NCBI RefSeq assembly: GCF_021021555.1
Contig: NZ_JAINWA010000003.1
Coordinates: forward strand, 806,001 to 870,000
Source of the DNA: Teretinema zuelzerae
GTDB taxonomy: Bacteria; Spirochaetota; Spirochaetia; Treponematales; Treponemataceae
Reading direction: 5' to 3'
DNA length: 64,000 nucleotides
This document shows positions 34,599-42,951 of the stretch, in pieces (position 1 is the stretch's first letter; the number at the start of each line of letters is the position of its first letter). A model generated the notes under the pieces. The model was not told where the DNA came from. It saw only the letters and a program-made list of their open reading frames with translations, and did not search any database. A program made the position numbers and the translations under genes.

Positions 34599-36827
34599 TT
34601 ACTTTTCAATCAGGGCCGGATTGGCGAAAACAGAGAGAGCCCAATAACAGAGAAAAAACCTGAACGACTCCTGCCGGTTGAGGCCCGCGTCGAGGGCAAC
34701 GCTCACCAAAAGAGCCGAATACACGCCGGTGCGGCCGCTTCCGTAATCGAGCACCCAGCGGACAAAGGCCGAATCCTGATTCACATCGCGGATGAAATCG
34801 CTCACGATCCGCTGCAGCCTTCCGTCGGTCCGGTGGAAGCGCGAGGAATACTCGTCGTAGACTTCCTCCAGAATTCGGGGAGCGGCCGGATGGTCGCCGA
34901 TATATTGTTCAAACAAATAAAAGAAGCGCTTGGGTACGCCCATGAGCTGGGAAAGAATTAAAATCGTTTCGTCGGTTATGTGTGCGGGCAGAGCTTCGTT
35001 CCGGAGCAGGTCGAGGAGGATGGGAACCGAGGCCGCGGTGCCGTATTCCTCCATTGCCTGAACGCCCCGGATCAATAAAAAGGGATTGGCGGTCGTAAGG
35101 AGCATATCGCTGACCATGAACTGTCCCTTTCCGTCCTTGAGCCGCGCGAGGGCGAGCATCGCTTCGCCGACCAACCGATAGTCGGGGCTTTTCAGGGCTT
35201 CGCGAAGTTTGGGAACCGCCTGTGAAACGCCGAATTTACCCAGAAACCGGGCAGCGAGGGCCGCCGTCGAAAAGGCGCCCTCCTCGAGCTCCCTGAGCAG
35301 GGCGTCGCGGATGCGCGAATCGAGGCGGTCGAGGGAGGAGACGGACTGGAGCGCTTCATAGCGGACGGCGAAGCGCGGGGACGAAAGATGGTCGAGAAGG
35401 CCGGATACCGAAACCCGGGATTTCACCTCGCCGAGCTCGGCGATTATTTCCGTTTCCTCGTCGGGATCCTCGTTCGCGTCGAGGCGCCTGAGCAGGGTGA
35501 GGGCGCGCATGTCCCGGGGAGAAAACAGAATCGCGAGGGTGTCCTTGACCGGATAGCTTCCCATGTCCTGCAGCTTTCGCTGGACAAGGGAGCCGAGCCA
35601 GATGAGCAGCACGCTTGCGAGGAAGAAGACTCGGAAGGCCCAGAGCCAGGGAAGCCCCGCTCCGGTGAGGAGGTCGAGAAAGGCGCCGCCGAAGGCAGAG
35701 CCGAGGGCTCCGGTTCCTCCGAGTATGAAATAATAGAGCATGCTGAGATCCATGATGGATTCTTTGGGCACCATGGCGAAAAAGTAGGTTTGAGCGGCGT
35801 TTTCCTGGCCCGCGAAGCCCATGTTCGTAGCCGCGGCGAAGAGGCAGAGGAAAACGAGGGAGAACAAGCCGAAGCCGATTCCCGGGGCGATAAGGGCGGG
35901 AATAAGGCTCAAGAGGCTCACTGTGGAGAAAATGATGTACATGGGCTTGGAGCCGAGCCGGTCTATCGCCAGGCGCATCACCAAGCCCATAGCGAGGGCG
36001 CCGACGCTCGAACAGAGCGTGAAGACGGTAACGAGGCTGTCCGTCTGGCCGTAGACGGTTTTGCAGTACACGATGATGAAGGGGCGCGCCATGCCGATGC
36101 CGAGTCCCATGATCAGATAGCTCAGGAGGAATCGCCTGAAATTCGGCTGAGAGAAGGATTCCTTTACGCGAGAAGCGAATGAAGAGCTCGCACTTCCCGG
36201 CAAATCCCTGGGCTTGCCCGGATCGGGAAGCCGGTATAACAGGGATGAGGCGATGATGCCGGTAATGATGCCGACGAGGGTTACCAGATTATAGGTATGC
36301 ACTCCCGAATCCATCCACAAAAGAGCCGCGAGGCCGATCGTGGCGATAAGGGCGGTTCCGTTATTGATGAGCGAGAGGCGCACGATGTACTCGCCCCTAT
36401 CCTTCCCGGGGGCCAGCACTCCGATGACGGGATTATTCGCAATGAGGCCGACGCCCCGGAACAGATTGAACAGGAAGACGCACAGCAGGAGAATGAAAAT
36501 CGCGGCCCGGTTTTGCCCGCGGGCCGCGAGGTACGGAATGAACAGGAGGGGAACGAGAGACCAGTTGCGGAGCATCCAGCTGTTCGCGAAGGTCCGCACG
36601 AGGGTGCCCCGGCGGAGGGCCGCCTTGCCGAGCGGGATGGCGAAGAACGACAGATACATGAAGGCGCCGAGCAAACCGACGACGGTTCCGCTCGCGCCGA
36701 TCGCCATGGCGTACAGCGTGATCGTATTGCCCGTCACCAGGGCGAAGGAAAAAGAGTTCACTGCGCTGTATGAATCGAAGATTCGCCGGCCCTGTTTGAT
36801 TCTGAAAGGCGACAGTTGCTCAGTCAT
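34599..36827 (-). CDS. MFS-type transporter fused to C-terminal HEAT-like repeats
   Basis: 742 residues from ATG 36827. An in-frame start further upstream would run antisense into pepF and is rejected. About 12 membrane helices cover residues 20-440 (for example LVPLLFIPYLAARG, AIFILLLCVFLFNLFRGVG, LSYLIMGLGIGMARPFIIVYC). The remaining 300 residues are soluble helical repeats with a HEAT-like pattern (RFAVRYEALQSVSSLD, SPDYRLVGEAMLALARLKDG). The substrate is unknown. The start has no ribosome site; TTGTCT-N17-TACAAT ends 7 nt before it. It is divergent from pepF with only 23 nt between the start codons. Confidence 0.8.
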   Translation of the reverse strand: MTEQLSPFRIKQGRRIFDSYSAVNSFSFALVTGNTITLYAMAIGASGTVVGLLGAFMYLSFFAIPLGKAALRRGTLVRTFANSWMLRNWSLVPLLFIPYLAARGQNRAAIFILLLCVFLFNLFRGVGLIANNPVIGVLAPGKDRGEYIVRLSLINNGTALIATIGLAALLWMDSGVHTYNLVTLVGIITGIIASSLLYRLPDPGKPRDLPGSASSSFASRVKESFSQPNFRRFLLSYLIMGLGIGMARPFIIVYCKTVYGQTDSLVTVFTLCSSVGALAMGLVMRLAIDRLGSKPMYIIFSTVSLLSLIPALIAPGIGFGLFSLVFLCLFAAATNMGFAGQENAAQTYFFAMVPKESIMDLSMLYYFILGGTGALGSAFGGAFLDLLTGAGLPWLWAFRVFFLASVLLIWLGSLVQRKLQDMGSYPVKDTLAILFSPRDMRALTLLRRLDANEDPDEETEIIAELGEVKSRVSVSGLLDHLSSPRFAVRYEALQSVSSLDRLDSRIRDALLRELEEGAFSTAALAARFLGKFGVSQAVPKLREALKSPDYRLVGEAMLALARLKDGKGQFMVSDMLLTTANPFLLIRGVQAMEEYGTAASVPILLDLLRNEALPAHITDETILILSQLMGVPKRFFYLFEQYIGDHPAAPRILEEVYDEYSSRFHRTDGRLQRIVSDFIRDVNQDSAFVRWVLDYGSGRTGVYSALLVSVALDAGLNRQESFRFFLCYWALSVFANPALIEK

Positions 36828-36834
36828 TGTTTTA

Positions 36835-36863
36835 ATTGTATCTTTTCTGAATGAAACAGACAA
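36835..36863 (-). promoter_or_regulatory. Promoter of the MFS-HEAT gene inside the pepF start region
   Basis: Minus strand: TTGTCT (36863-36858), 17-nt spacer, TACAAT (36840-36835), then TAAAACA and the ATG. The -35 box lies within the first codons of pepF on the other strand. Confidence 0.55.
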
Positions 36864-38698
36864 CCATACCCGCACGCAAAGACGTGCCGGCTCAGGATCA
36901 GTGGGATCTTTCGTCCTTGTTCCCGGGCGATGCCGAGTGGAATACGGCGCTCGACCGATTCGCTTCATATACAGACGCCGTCAACGCCTACCGCGAAAAG
37001 CTTTGCCCCGCGGAGGGCTCAGCCGCGCATTCAGGCGGCAGCCCGGCCGACTGGGCCGCGGCGCTCTCGCTCTGGGAAGAGGCGCAGCGGCTCGCGGAGC
37101 GGCTCGGAAACTACGCCTTCCTCAAAAAAAGCGCGGACGAAAGCGACAGCGCGAACCTCGACCGCACGGGACGCTACCTCATGGCGGCGAGCGCCTTCGA
37201 AGCCGCGCTCAGCTGGGTAGTGCCCGCCCTCCAGGCCCTCGGCGAAGACACGGTCCGTTCATGGATTTCGCCGGACGCTCCGGAACCGCTCAAATCGTCC
37301 TTTGCGCCCTTCGCCGTATGGATCGAAAAACTCCTCCGCCTCAAGCCCTTCATTCTTTCCGAAAAAGAAGAGCGGATTCTCGCTCTCCAGCTCGAAGCCC
37401 ATCAGGCTCCCCGGAACGCCTTCTCCATTCTGACGAACGTCGACATCGATTTCGGAACCGTCAAGACCGAGAAGGGAGAAGAACCGCTGAGCCAGACGAC
37501 CTGGTCGAAATTCCTGGAGAATCCCGACCGGGCCGTGCGGAAGCAGGCCTACGAAAAATTCTACGGAGCCTACGACGCCCACAAGAACACCCTCGCGACC
37601 CTCTACACCGGCAGCGTGAATCAGGACGTGGCGACAGCGCGCATCAGGGGCTACTCCTCAGCCCGCAAAATGGAGCTCTTTCCCGACCATGTCGACGAAG
37701 CCGTCTACGACAATCTCGTCAAGACGGTGAGATCCAACCTCGCCCCGCTCCACAAGTACTACGCGGTGCGCAAGCGCGCGCTGAAAGTAGACCAGCTGCG
37801 CCACTACGACGTATACGTACCCCTCGTCGGAGAAATCAAATCGACGACCCCGTACGGTCAGGCGGTCGAACTGATAACGGACGCCCTCGCCCCCCTCGGC
37901 GCCGAATATACGGACACCCTGAAAAAGGGCCTCCTCGGCGGATGGGTGGACCGGTACGAAAACAAGGGGAAACGCTCGGGCGCCTTTTCCTCCGGCGGCT
38001 ACGACGGCTACCCCTACATCCTCATGAATTACAAGGAAGAGGTGCTCAGGGACGTGTTCACGCTCGCCCACGAAGGCGGACACTCCATGCACAGCCACTA
38101 CTCGGCTCGCAGCAACCCCTTCATGTCCTACAACTACACGATCTTCGAAGCGGAAGTCGCCTCCACCTTCAACGAAGACCTCCTCTTCCGCCGCCTCATG
38201 AGCACGGCCAAGGACGAACGCATGAAGGCATACCTCCTTTCAACCCGCGCGAGCGACATTCTCGCAACCCTCTACCGCCAAACCATGTTCGCCGAATACG
38301 AACACCGCGCCCACGCGCTCGTGGAAGAGGGAACGCCGCTGACGGTCGAACTGCTGAGATCCGAATACCGCAGCCTTCTGGAAACCTATTTCGGACCGGA
38401 AATGGCCTTCGAAAACGAAAGCGATCTCGAGGGCTTGCGCATCCCCCACTTCTACAACGCCTACTACGTGTACAAGTACGCCACCGGCATATCCGCGTCG
38501 CTCGCCCTCGCGGAACGGGTGTCCTCGGGAGGAGACCGCGAACGGGACGACTACTTCGCCTTCCTGAAATCCGGAGGCTCGCGCTACCCGATCGACGCGC
38601 TGAAAGTCGCGGGAGTCGACATGCAAAGCCCGGCTCCGATCGAAGCCGCCTGCAAGTCCTTCGCCGCCATCGTCGATCAGCTGGACGCGATTCTCTAA
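36851..38698 (+). CDS. pepF: M3-family oligoendopeptidase F
   Basis: 615 residues, the normal PepF length. VPAQDQWDLSSLFPGD starts the family homology and the zinc motif AHEGGHSMHSHYS supplies HExxH near residue 410, with the downstream Glu in NYTIFEAEVASTFNE. It degrades peptides of roughly 6-17 residues in the cytoplasm. There is no ribosome site before the ATG, consistent with a leaderless or very short leader, although I see no strong plus-strand promoter. Confidence 0.95.
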   Translation: MKQTTIPARKDVPAQDQWDLSSLFPGDAEWNTALDRFASYTDAVNAYREKLCPAEGSAAHSGGSPADWAAALSLWEEAQRLAERLGNYAFLKKSADESDSANLDRTGRYLMAASAFEAALSWVVPALQALGEDTVRSWISPDAPEPLKSSFAPFAVWIEKLLRLKPFILSEKEERILALQLEAHQAPRNAFSILTNVDIDFGTVKTEKGEEPLSQTTWSKFLENPDRAVRKQAYEKFYGAYDAHKNTLATLYTGSVNQDVATARIRGYSSARKMELFPDHVDEAVYDNLVKTVRSNLAPLHKYYAVRKRALKVDQLRHYDVYVPLVGEIKSTTPYGQAVELITDALAPLGAEYTDTLKKGLLGGWVDRYENKGKRSGAFSSGGYDGYPYILMNYKEEVLRDVFTLAHEGGHSMHSHYSARSNPFMSYNYTIFEAEVASTFNEDLLFRRLMSTAKDERMKAYLLSTRASDILATLYRQTMFAEYEHRAHALVEEGTPLTVELLRSEYRSLLETYFGPEMAFENESDLEGLRIPHFYNAYYVYKYATGISASLALAERVSSGGDRERDDYFAFLKSGGSRYPIDALKVAGVDMQSPAPIEAACKSFAAIVDQLDAIL

Positions 38699-38742
38699 AT
38701 AAAAACAGGGCAGGATCTTCGATATGGGCGTAAGTGTTCCGC

Positions 38743-40461
38743 ATGGAACCTGTCCATATTGAAGATCCGGTTGTTCTGGCTGCCCGGAATACCTTTCACA
38801 TTTCCTACCTCTATCCCTGGCAACGGCTCGTGATAGCCAACATACTCGACGCCCTTGCGGCCGGCGAACACGCCCGTTCCTGCTCCCGCCCCGGAAACGT
38901 TTCCCCCGATGCCGAGGAAGAGCTTTTCGACGAAGACGGCTGCCTCCGCGGCCGCCAGATCATCCTCCTTCCCACGGGGGCCGGCAAATCCCTGTGCTTC
39001 CAGATTCCCGCCCTCTTCGCTGCAGGCCCGACCCTCGTAATCTATCCCCTGCTCGCGTTAATGGGAGACCAGAAACGCCGCATGGACGAGGGAGGACTCG
39101 AGCCCGCGCTGTTCAGGGGAGAGCAGAGCGCGGAGGAGCGGGAGGCGCAGTATCGCCGCCTGGAGGGACGCGACGGAAAACCGCCGGCCCGGCTGGTCAT
39201 CGCGAATCCGGAGGTGCTCGCCGGAGAAAAGGTATTGTCGCGGATCGCGGCGATGAAGCCGGCTCATATCGCGATAGACGAGGCGCACTGCGTCTCCGAG
39301 TGGGGAGACACCTTCCGGCCCTCGTACCTGGAGTTGGGCCGCATCATAGACAGGCTCGGCGCTCCGGCGGTTTCAGCCTTCACCGCCACGGCCTCGCCGC
39401 CGGTGCTGGAGAGGATCGCGGAGGTGCTGTTCGGCGGGCGGGCCCATCTGGTGCGCGGCGAGGCAGACCGTCCGAACATCCGCTACGAGGCGGTGAGTTG
39501 CAGAATGAAGGAGGCCGCGCTGGCGAGAACAGTGCATCGATCGGCGCGGCCCCTCGTCGTGTTTTGCGCGACCCGCGGCGGAACGGAGCGCACGGCCCGC
39601 CTCCTCCGGAGCGTGCTCGGAGACCAGGACATCCGGTTTTACCACGCGGGCCTCCAAAAGGAGGAAAAGATCGAAGTAGAAGCGTGGTTCCACGGCCATG
39701 ACCGGGCGGTGCTCTGCACGACCTGCGCTTGGGGAATGGGCGTCGACAAGAAAAACGTGCGCACGGTGATACACCGCGATCCGCCCCCGACTGCGGAGGC
39801 CTATATCCAGGAAGCCGGCCGCGGGGGAAGGGACGGAGGCCAGGCTCGCGCGGTGCTGTTGTGGAGTCCATCGGATTCGGCGAGAATCCGGCGGATGAAG
39901 GACGGAGCGGCGAAAGAGCGAGCGAAGGTTCTTGAAAAAGCGGCCTCGGGAGCGGAATGCCGGCGGCTGGTTCTCCTCAAGGCGCTGGGCGATCCGCGCG
40001 CGGGCGGGGACGGCAAAGGCGGCGAAACCCTTGCCTGTTCGGGCTGCGATGTGTGCGGCGGTACGGCCGCTCCGCCCGGGAAGGAAAGCGAAGACGGGCA
40101 AATCGTATTGGATTTTATCAGGAAAAACGGAAAGGCGTATTCGGCGACGGAGGCCGCGGGAATGCTCGAAAACGAAGCGAACCGGGCTTCAAGACTGAAG
40201 GACGGCATCGAATACTGGGCGCGGGGATATTTTATATCCGCTCTTACGGAATTCGAAAAAGAAGGAACGCTTACTACTTATCAATACTGGCCGTGGAAGG
40301 ACCGCATCGGAGCGGTCAATCCTCGCCATCGTCGACTTCTTCTTCGTCGTCCTCATCGGAATTTTTTTTCTTGTCTTCTTTCTTCGGTTCGGCGGAGGCC
40401 TTCACCGGACGAGGACGGGGAGGTCTTTTCCGGTAGCGGACGATCCAGCTCACGATGTTGA
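38743..40461 (+). CDS. recQ: RecQ-family ATP-dependent DNA helicase
   Basis: About 572 residues from ATG 38743; an in-frame GTG at 38734 is equally possible and neither has a ribosome site. The helicase core has Walker A LLPTGAGKSLCFQIPAL, the DEAH-type box IAIDEAHCVSEWG, motif III FTATASPP and motif VI QEAGRGGRDG. A zinc-binding region (ECRRLVLL with CSGCDVCGG) follows; no HRDC domain is seen. The last 48 residues (from about AVNPRHRR) are Arg/Ser-rich, antisense to the acidic tail of the convergent gene, and look unlike normal protein. RecQ unwinds recombination intermediates. Confidence 0.88.
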   Translation: MEPVHIEDPVVLAARNTFHISYLYPWQRLVIANILDALAAGEHARSCSRPGNVSPDAEEELFDEDGCLRGRQIILLPTGAGKSLCFQIPALFAAGPTLVIYPLLALMGDQKRRMDEGGLEPALFRGEQSAEEREAQYRRLEGRDGKPPARLVIANPEVLAGEKVLSRIAAMKPAHIAIDEAHCVSEWGDTFRPSYLELGRIIDRLGAPAVSAFTATASPPVLERIAEVLFGGRAHLVRGEADRPNIRYEAVSCRMKEAALARTVHRSARPLVVFCATRGGTERTARLLRSVLGDQDIRFYHAGLQKEEKIEVEAWFHGHDRAVLCTTCAWGMGVDKKNVRTVIHRDPPPTAEAYIQEAGRGGRDGGQARAVLLWSPSDSARIRRMKDGAAKERAKVLEKAASGAECRRLVLLKALGDPRAGGDGKGGETLACSGCDVCGGTAAPPGKESEDGQIVLDFIRKNGKAYSATEAAGMLENEANRASRLKDGIEYWARGYFISALTEFEKEGTLTTYQYWPWKDRIGAVNPRHRRLLLRRPHRNFFSCLLSSVRRRPSPDEDGEVFSGSGRSSSRC

Positions 40462-40549
40462 TATAGAGGGCGATCACGATGGTCACGCCGAGCACTTCGG
40501 GGGACAGAATCACCTGTTTCAGCAAAATCAATAGTTCCATCAGTGTCAT
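40316..40549 (-). CDS. Small membrane protein with a charged Lys then Asp/Glu tail
   Basis: 77 residues from ATG 40549 (ATG 40540 and upstream starts to 40621 are possible; no ribosome site decides). One membrane helix (LGVTIVIALYINIVSWIVRY) is followed by a Pro/Arg/Lys segment and an acidic tail DEDDEEEVDDGED. No family is recognised. It is divergent from hisH and overlaps the 3' end of recQ by 146 nt. Coding bias supports this strand more than the recQ extension. Confidence 0.6.
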   Translation of the reverse strand: MTLMELLILLKQVILSPEVLGVTIVIALYINIVSWIVRYRKRPPRPRPVKASAEPKKEDKKKNSDEDDEEEVDDGED

Positions 40550-40583
40550 TGTATTCGCAGTATCGGCAGAGATCCGCTTGCGC

Positions 40584-40613
40584 TTGACCTCCATTCCCCC
40601 TGAACGATAGGAT
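40584..40613 (+). promoter_or_regulatory. hisHF promoter or ribosome site (ambiguous)
   Basis: TTGACC (40584-40589), 18-nt spacer, TAGGAT (40608-40613), then 6 nt to the hisH ATG. The same TAGGAT contains AGGA, which could instead be a Shine-Dalgarno at 7-nt spacing. Confidence 0.4.
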
Positions 40614-40619
40614 GGGCTC

Positions 40620-41255
40620 ATGACTGGAATCGTGGACTATAACGCAGGAAATATCAGAAGCGTGGAGCTGGCTCTGCTCTCTCTCGGAGTCGAATACCGC
40701 ATTTCCAAGAACCCGAAAGACCTTGAAGGTTCGGACCGCCTCATATTCCCCGGCGTCGGAGAAGCGAAATTCGCCATGCAGGAATTGAGGAAGACCGGGT
40801 TCGACGCCTTCCTTAAAGACTGGGCGGCCGCCGACAAGCCGCTACTGGGAGTGTGTCTCGGTTCGCAGATTATTTTCGACCATTCGGAAGAAGGCGACAC
40901 GGCCTGCCTCGGCCTGATTCCCGGCCGCATCCGGAGATTCCCCGAAAACTTCCGGGGAATCGGGCTGAAAGTTCCGCACATGGGATGGAACGACATTGCC
41001 TATGCAAACGGCGGTTCTCCCCTTTTCGACGGCGTGCCGGAAGGCCGCGACTTCTATTTCGTCCACTCCTATTACATCGATCCGGCCGATCCGAAGGCGA
41101 TCTCCGCGACGGCTGATTACGGATTCCCCGTTCCCTGCGCAATCAAGCGGGGAAATCTGGAAGCAGTGCAGTTCCATCCGGAAAAATCGTCCCTCGCGGG
41201 ACTCAGGCTGCTTTCGAATTTCTGCGGAAAAACTTGGGGAGGCCCGGCATGCTGA
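40620..41255 (+). CDS. hisH: Imidazole glycerol phosphate synthase, glutaminase subunit
   Basis: 211 residues of class I glutamine amidotransferase. The catalytic Cys lies in [12 protein letters not shown] and the His/Glu pair in AVQFHPEKS. With HisF it converts PRFAR and glutamine to IGP and AICAR. Its stop overlaps hisF by 7 nt. No other his gene is in the window, so it may belong to a complete pathway elsewhere or to a HisHF pair used for amidination of surface sugars. Confidence 0.93.
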   Translation: MTGIVDYNAGNIRSVELALLSLGVEYRISKNPKDLEGSDRLIFPGVGEAKFAMQELRKTGFDAFLKDWAAADKPLLGVCLGSQIIFDHSEEGDTACLGLIPGRIRRFPENFRGIGLKVPHMGWNDIAYANGGSPLFDGVPEGRDFYFVHSYYIDPADPKAISATADYGFPVPCAIKRGNLEAVQFHPEKSSLAGLRLLSNFCGKTWGGPAC

Positions 41256-42013
41256 AAAAACGAATCATCGTCTGTCTCGACGTGAAAGACGGCAGAACCA
41301 CCAAGGGCGTGAAGTTCCTGGACAACGTGGACATCGGAGATCCGGTGGTCATGGCTGAGGAATACTACCGGCAGGGCGTCGACGAACTGGTGTTCTACGA
41401 CATCATGGCGTCGGCTCGAGACAGGGGTCCGACGCTGGATCTCATCAGGCGGGTCGCCGAAACCATCCATATTCCCTTTTGCGTGGGAGGCGGAATCTCG
41501 ACGGTCGAGGATATCAGAAACACCATTCTCGCGGGAGCGGAAAAGGTGAGCCTTAATTCTCCCGCCGTCAGGAACCCGAAACTTCTTACAGAAGGAGCGG
41601 CCATTTTCGGAAACCAGTGCATCGTTCTCGGCATGGACGCGAAAAAAGATCCGGGGATGCCTTCCGGCTACCGCATCTACGTGAACGGCGGACGCGTCGC
41701 GACGGACCTCGACGCCCTTGAGTGGGCTATCCGCGCCGAACGGCTCGGAGCCGGGGAAATCGTGCTCAACTCGATCGACGCCGACGGCACCCGAGACGGC
41801 TACGAACTGACAATCACCAAAATGATCAGCGAAAACGTCGGCATTCCCGTCGTCGCCTCAGGCGGAGCCGGAAAGCCGGCGCATATGGCCGAGGTCCTCG
41901 GTCCGGGCAAGGCCGACGCGGCGCTGATCGCCTCGATGGTCCACTCCGGCGACTATACGATCGGCTCGATCAAAGCCGACCTCGCCGCCCGCGGCATTCC
42001 CGTCAGAAGATAG
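41249..42013 (+). CDS. hisF: Imidazole glycerol phosphate synthase, cyclase subunit
   Basis: 254 residues from ATG 41249, which has GGGGAGG five bases upstream and overlaps the hisH stop. [23 protein letters not shown] is the typical opening; the catalytic Asp residues lie in CLDVKDG and LNSIDADGT, and GGGIS and ASGGAGKP form the phosphate-binding loops of the beta/alpha barrel. It partners HisH. Confidence 0.95.
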   Translation: MLKKRIIVCLDVKDGRTTKGVKFLDNVDIGDPVVMAEEYYRQGVDELVFYDIMASARDRGPTLDLIRRVAETIHIPFCVGGGISTVEDIRNTILAGAEKVSLNSPAVRNPKLLTEGAAIFGNQCIVLGMDAKKDPGMPSGYRIYVNGGRVATDLDALEWAIRAERLGAGEIVLNSIDADGTRDGYELTITKMISENVGIPVVASGGAGKPAHMAEVLGPGKADAALIASMVHSGDYTIGSIKADLAARGIPVRR

Positions 42014-42017
42014 CGGG

Positions 42018-42039
42018 GCGAGCACGTCAGAGTGCTCGC
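42018..42039 (+). repeat. Hairpin after hisF, seed of the minisatellite
   Basis: GCGAGCAC (42018-42025), six-base loop, GTGCTCGC (42032-42039): a perfect 8-bp stem directly after the hisF stop without a T run. Its 3' arm is the same GTGCTCGC that recurs at several unit junctions of the adjacent tandem repeat. Confidence 0.75.
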
Positions 42040-42356
42040 TTACCGCCAGCCGGTCGCTTACCGCAAGCGGGTCGCGCATACCGCCGGCGTGCTCGCATAC
42101 CGCCAGCGTGCTCGCATACCGCCAGAGTGCTCGCGTGCCGCCAGCGTGCTCGCATACCGCCAGCGTGCTTGCGTGCCGCCAGCGTGTTCGCTTACCGCCG
42201 GCGTGTTTGCTTACCGCCAGAGTGTTCGCATACCGCCAGAGTGTTCGCATACCGCCAGCATGCTTGCATGCCGCCAGAGTGCTCGCATACCGCCGGCGTG
42301 CTCGCTTACCGCCAGCGTGTTCGCTTACCGCCAGAGTGTTTGCTTACCGCCAGCGG
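42038..42356. repeat. 19-bp tandem repeat (minisatellite), about 17 units
   Basis: Two 18-bp degenerate units (42038-42073) are followed by 14 units of exactly 19 bp (42076-42341) and a partial unit to 42356. The consensus is GCATACCGCCAGCGTGCTC with variation mainly at positions 3-5, 11, 13-14 and 17-19. Because 19 is not a multiple of three it is open in several frames, but the frames show only repeat-derived peptides. It fills the gap between convergent hisF and the ABC operon. Confidence 0.95.
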
Positions 42357-42363
42357 AATACGC

Positions 42364-42951
42364 TTACTGGAGTGCGGCGCCTTCGAGGGGCTGGTCGGCA
42401 GCTCCTTCGACTGAAGGCGGGGGCGCGGTTTCTTTCTGTTTCATATCTTCCAAAGTCTCCCCGAACCGGGTCGGAAAGTCGCCCGACACCAGGAGAATCT
42501 CGGAATTTCCGTCCGCGCGGAGGTAGGATTGGCTCGGAATCGATGCAGTCTTGCCCAGAACAAGGGCGCGAACTGTCTTGCCCTTCGCCTTCGCGGTAAC
42601 GCGAAATGCGGCGTCGTCGGCAAAACCGAATCTTTCTCCGTCGCCTCCGGCGGAAACCACGCTCAACACCCTGATCGATCCAAGAGATTCCGCAAGGGAT
42701 TTCGCCTTGGCCTGATCGGCGGGGACGCGGTCGGTGGATCCGTCCAGAGAGCCCGCCGTCCACACATCGCCGGTCAGGGAAAGGGACCAGGCGGTCCCGT
42801 CCGTTTTCTCGACCGCGATGAAATCGATGCCCTCGGCAATCAGGCTTTTCGGGGAATCGCGGCCGTCGAGAACAAGCTGGAACGCGTACACTGTCAAAAG
42901 GACCCCGAGGGCCCCGAGCAAAACCGCCTTCCGCGGCGCTATTTTCATCAT
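42364..42951 (-). CDS. DUF4340-type protein of the GldF/GldG ABC system
   Basis: 195 residues from ATG 42951, with GGAGG 7 nt upstream; the ATGATGA overlaps the stop of the GldG-like gene. One N-terminal membrane helix (AVLLGALGVLLTVYAFQLVL) precedes a DUF4340-like beta domain (IDFIAVEKTDGTAWSLSL, LVLGKTASIPSQSYLR). It is shorter than many DUF4340 proteins (300-500 residues). It is the last gene of a four-gene exporter operon and probably a periplasmic accessory subunit. Confidence 0.8.
   Translation of the reverse strand: MMKIAPRKAVLLGALGVLLTVYAFQLVLDGRDSPKSLIAEGIDFIAVEKTDGTAWSLSLTGDVWTAGSLDGSTDRVPADQAKAKSLAESLGSIRVLSVVSAGGDGERFGFADDAAFRVTAKAKGKTVRALVLGKTASIPSQSYLRADGNSEILLVSGDFPTRFGETLEDMKQKETAPPPSVEGAADQPLEGAALQ

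Noticed and set aside
36340-38733. 797-codon open frame overlapping pepF in another frame
   Set aside because: Arg/Pro/Gly-rich shadow of the GC-rich pepF gene; pepF has full family motifs in its own frame.
42014-42363. CRISPR array
   Set aside because: The 19-bp units are contiguous and there are no unique spacers, so it is a tandem repeat, not a CRISPR.
42032-42526. Repeat-encoded proteins from the minisatellite (several frames, both strands)
   Set aside because: The 19-bp period keeps all frames open by chance; there is no ribosome site and no non-repeat domain.
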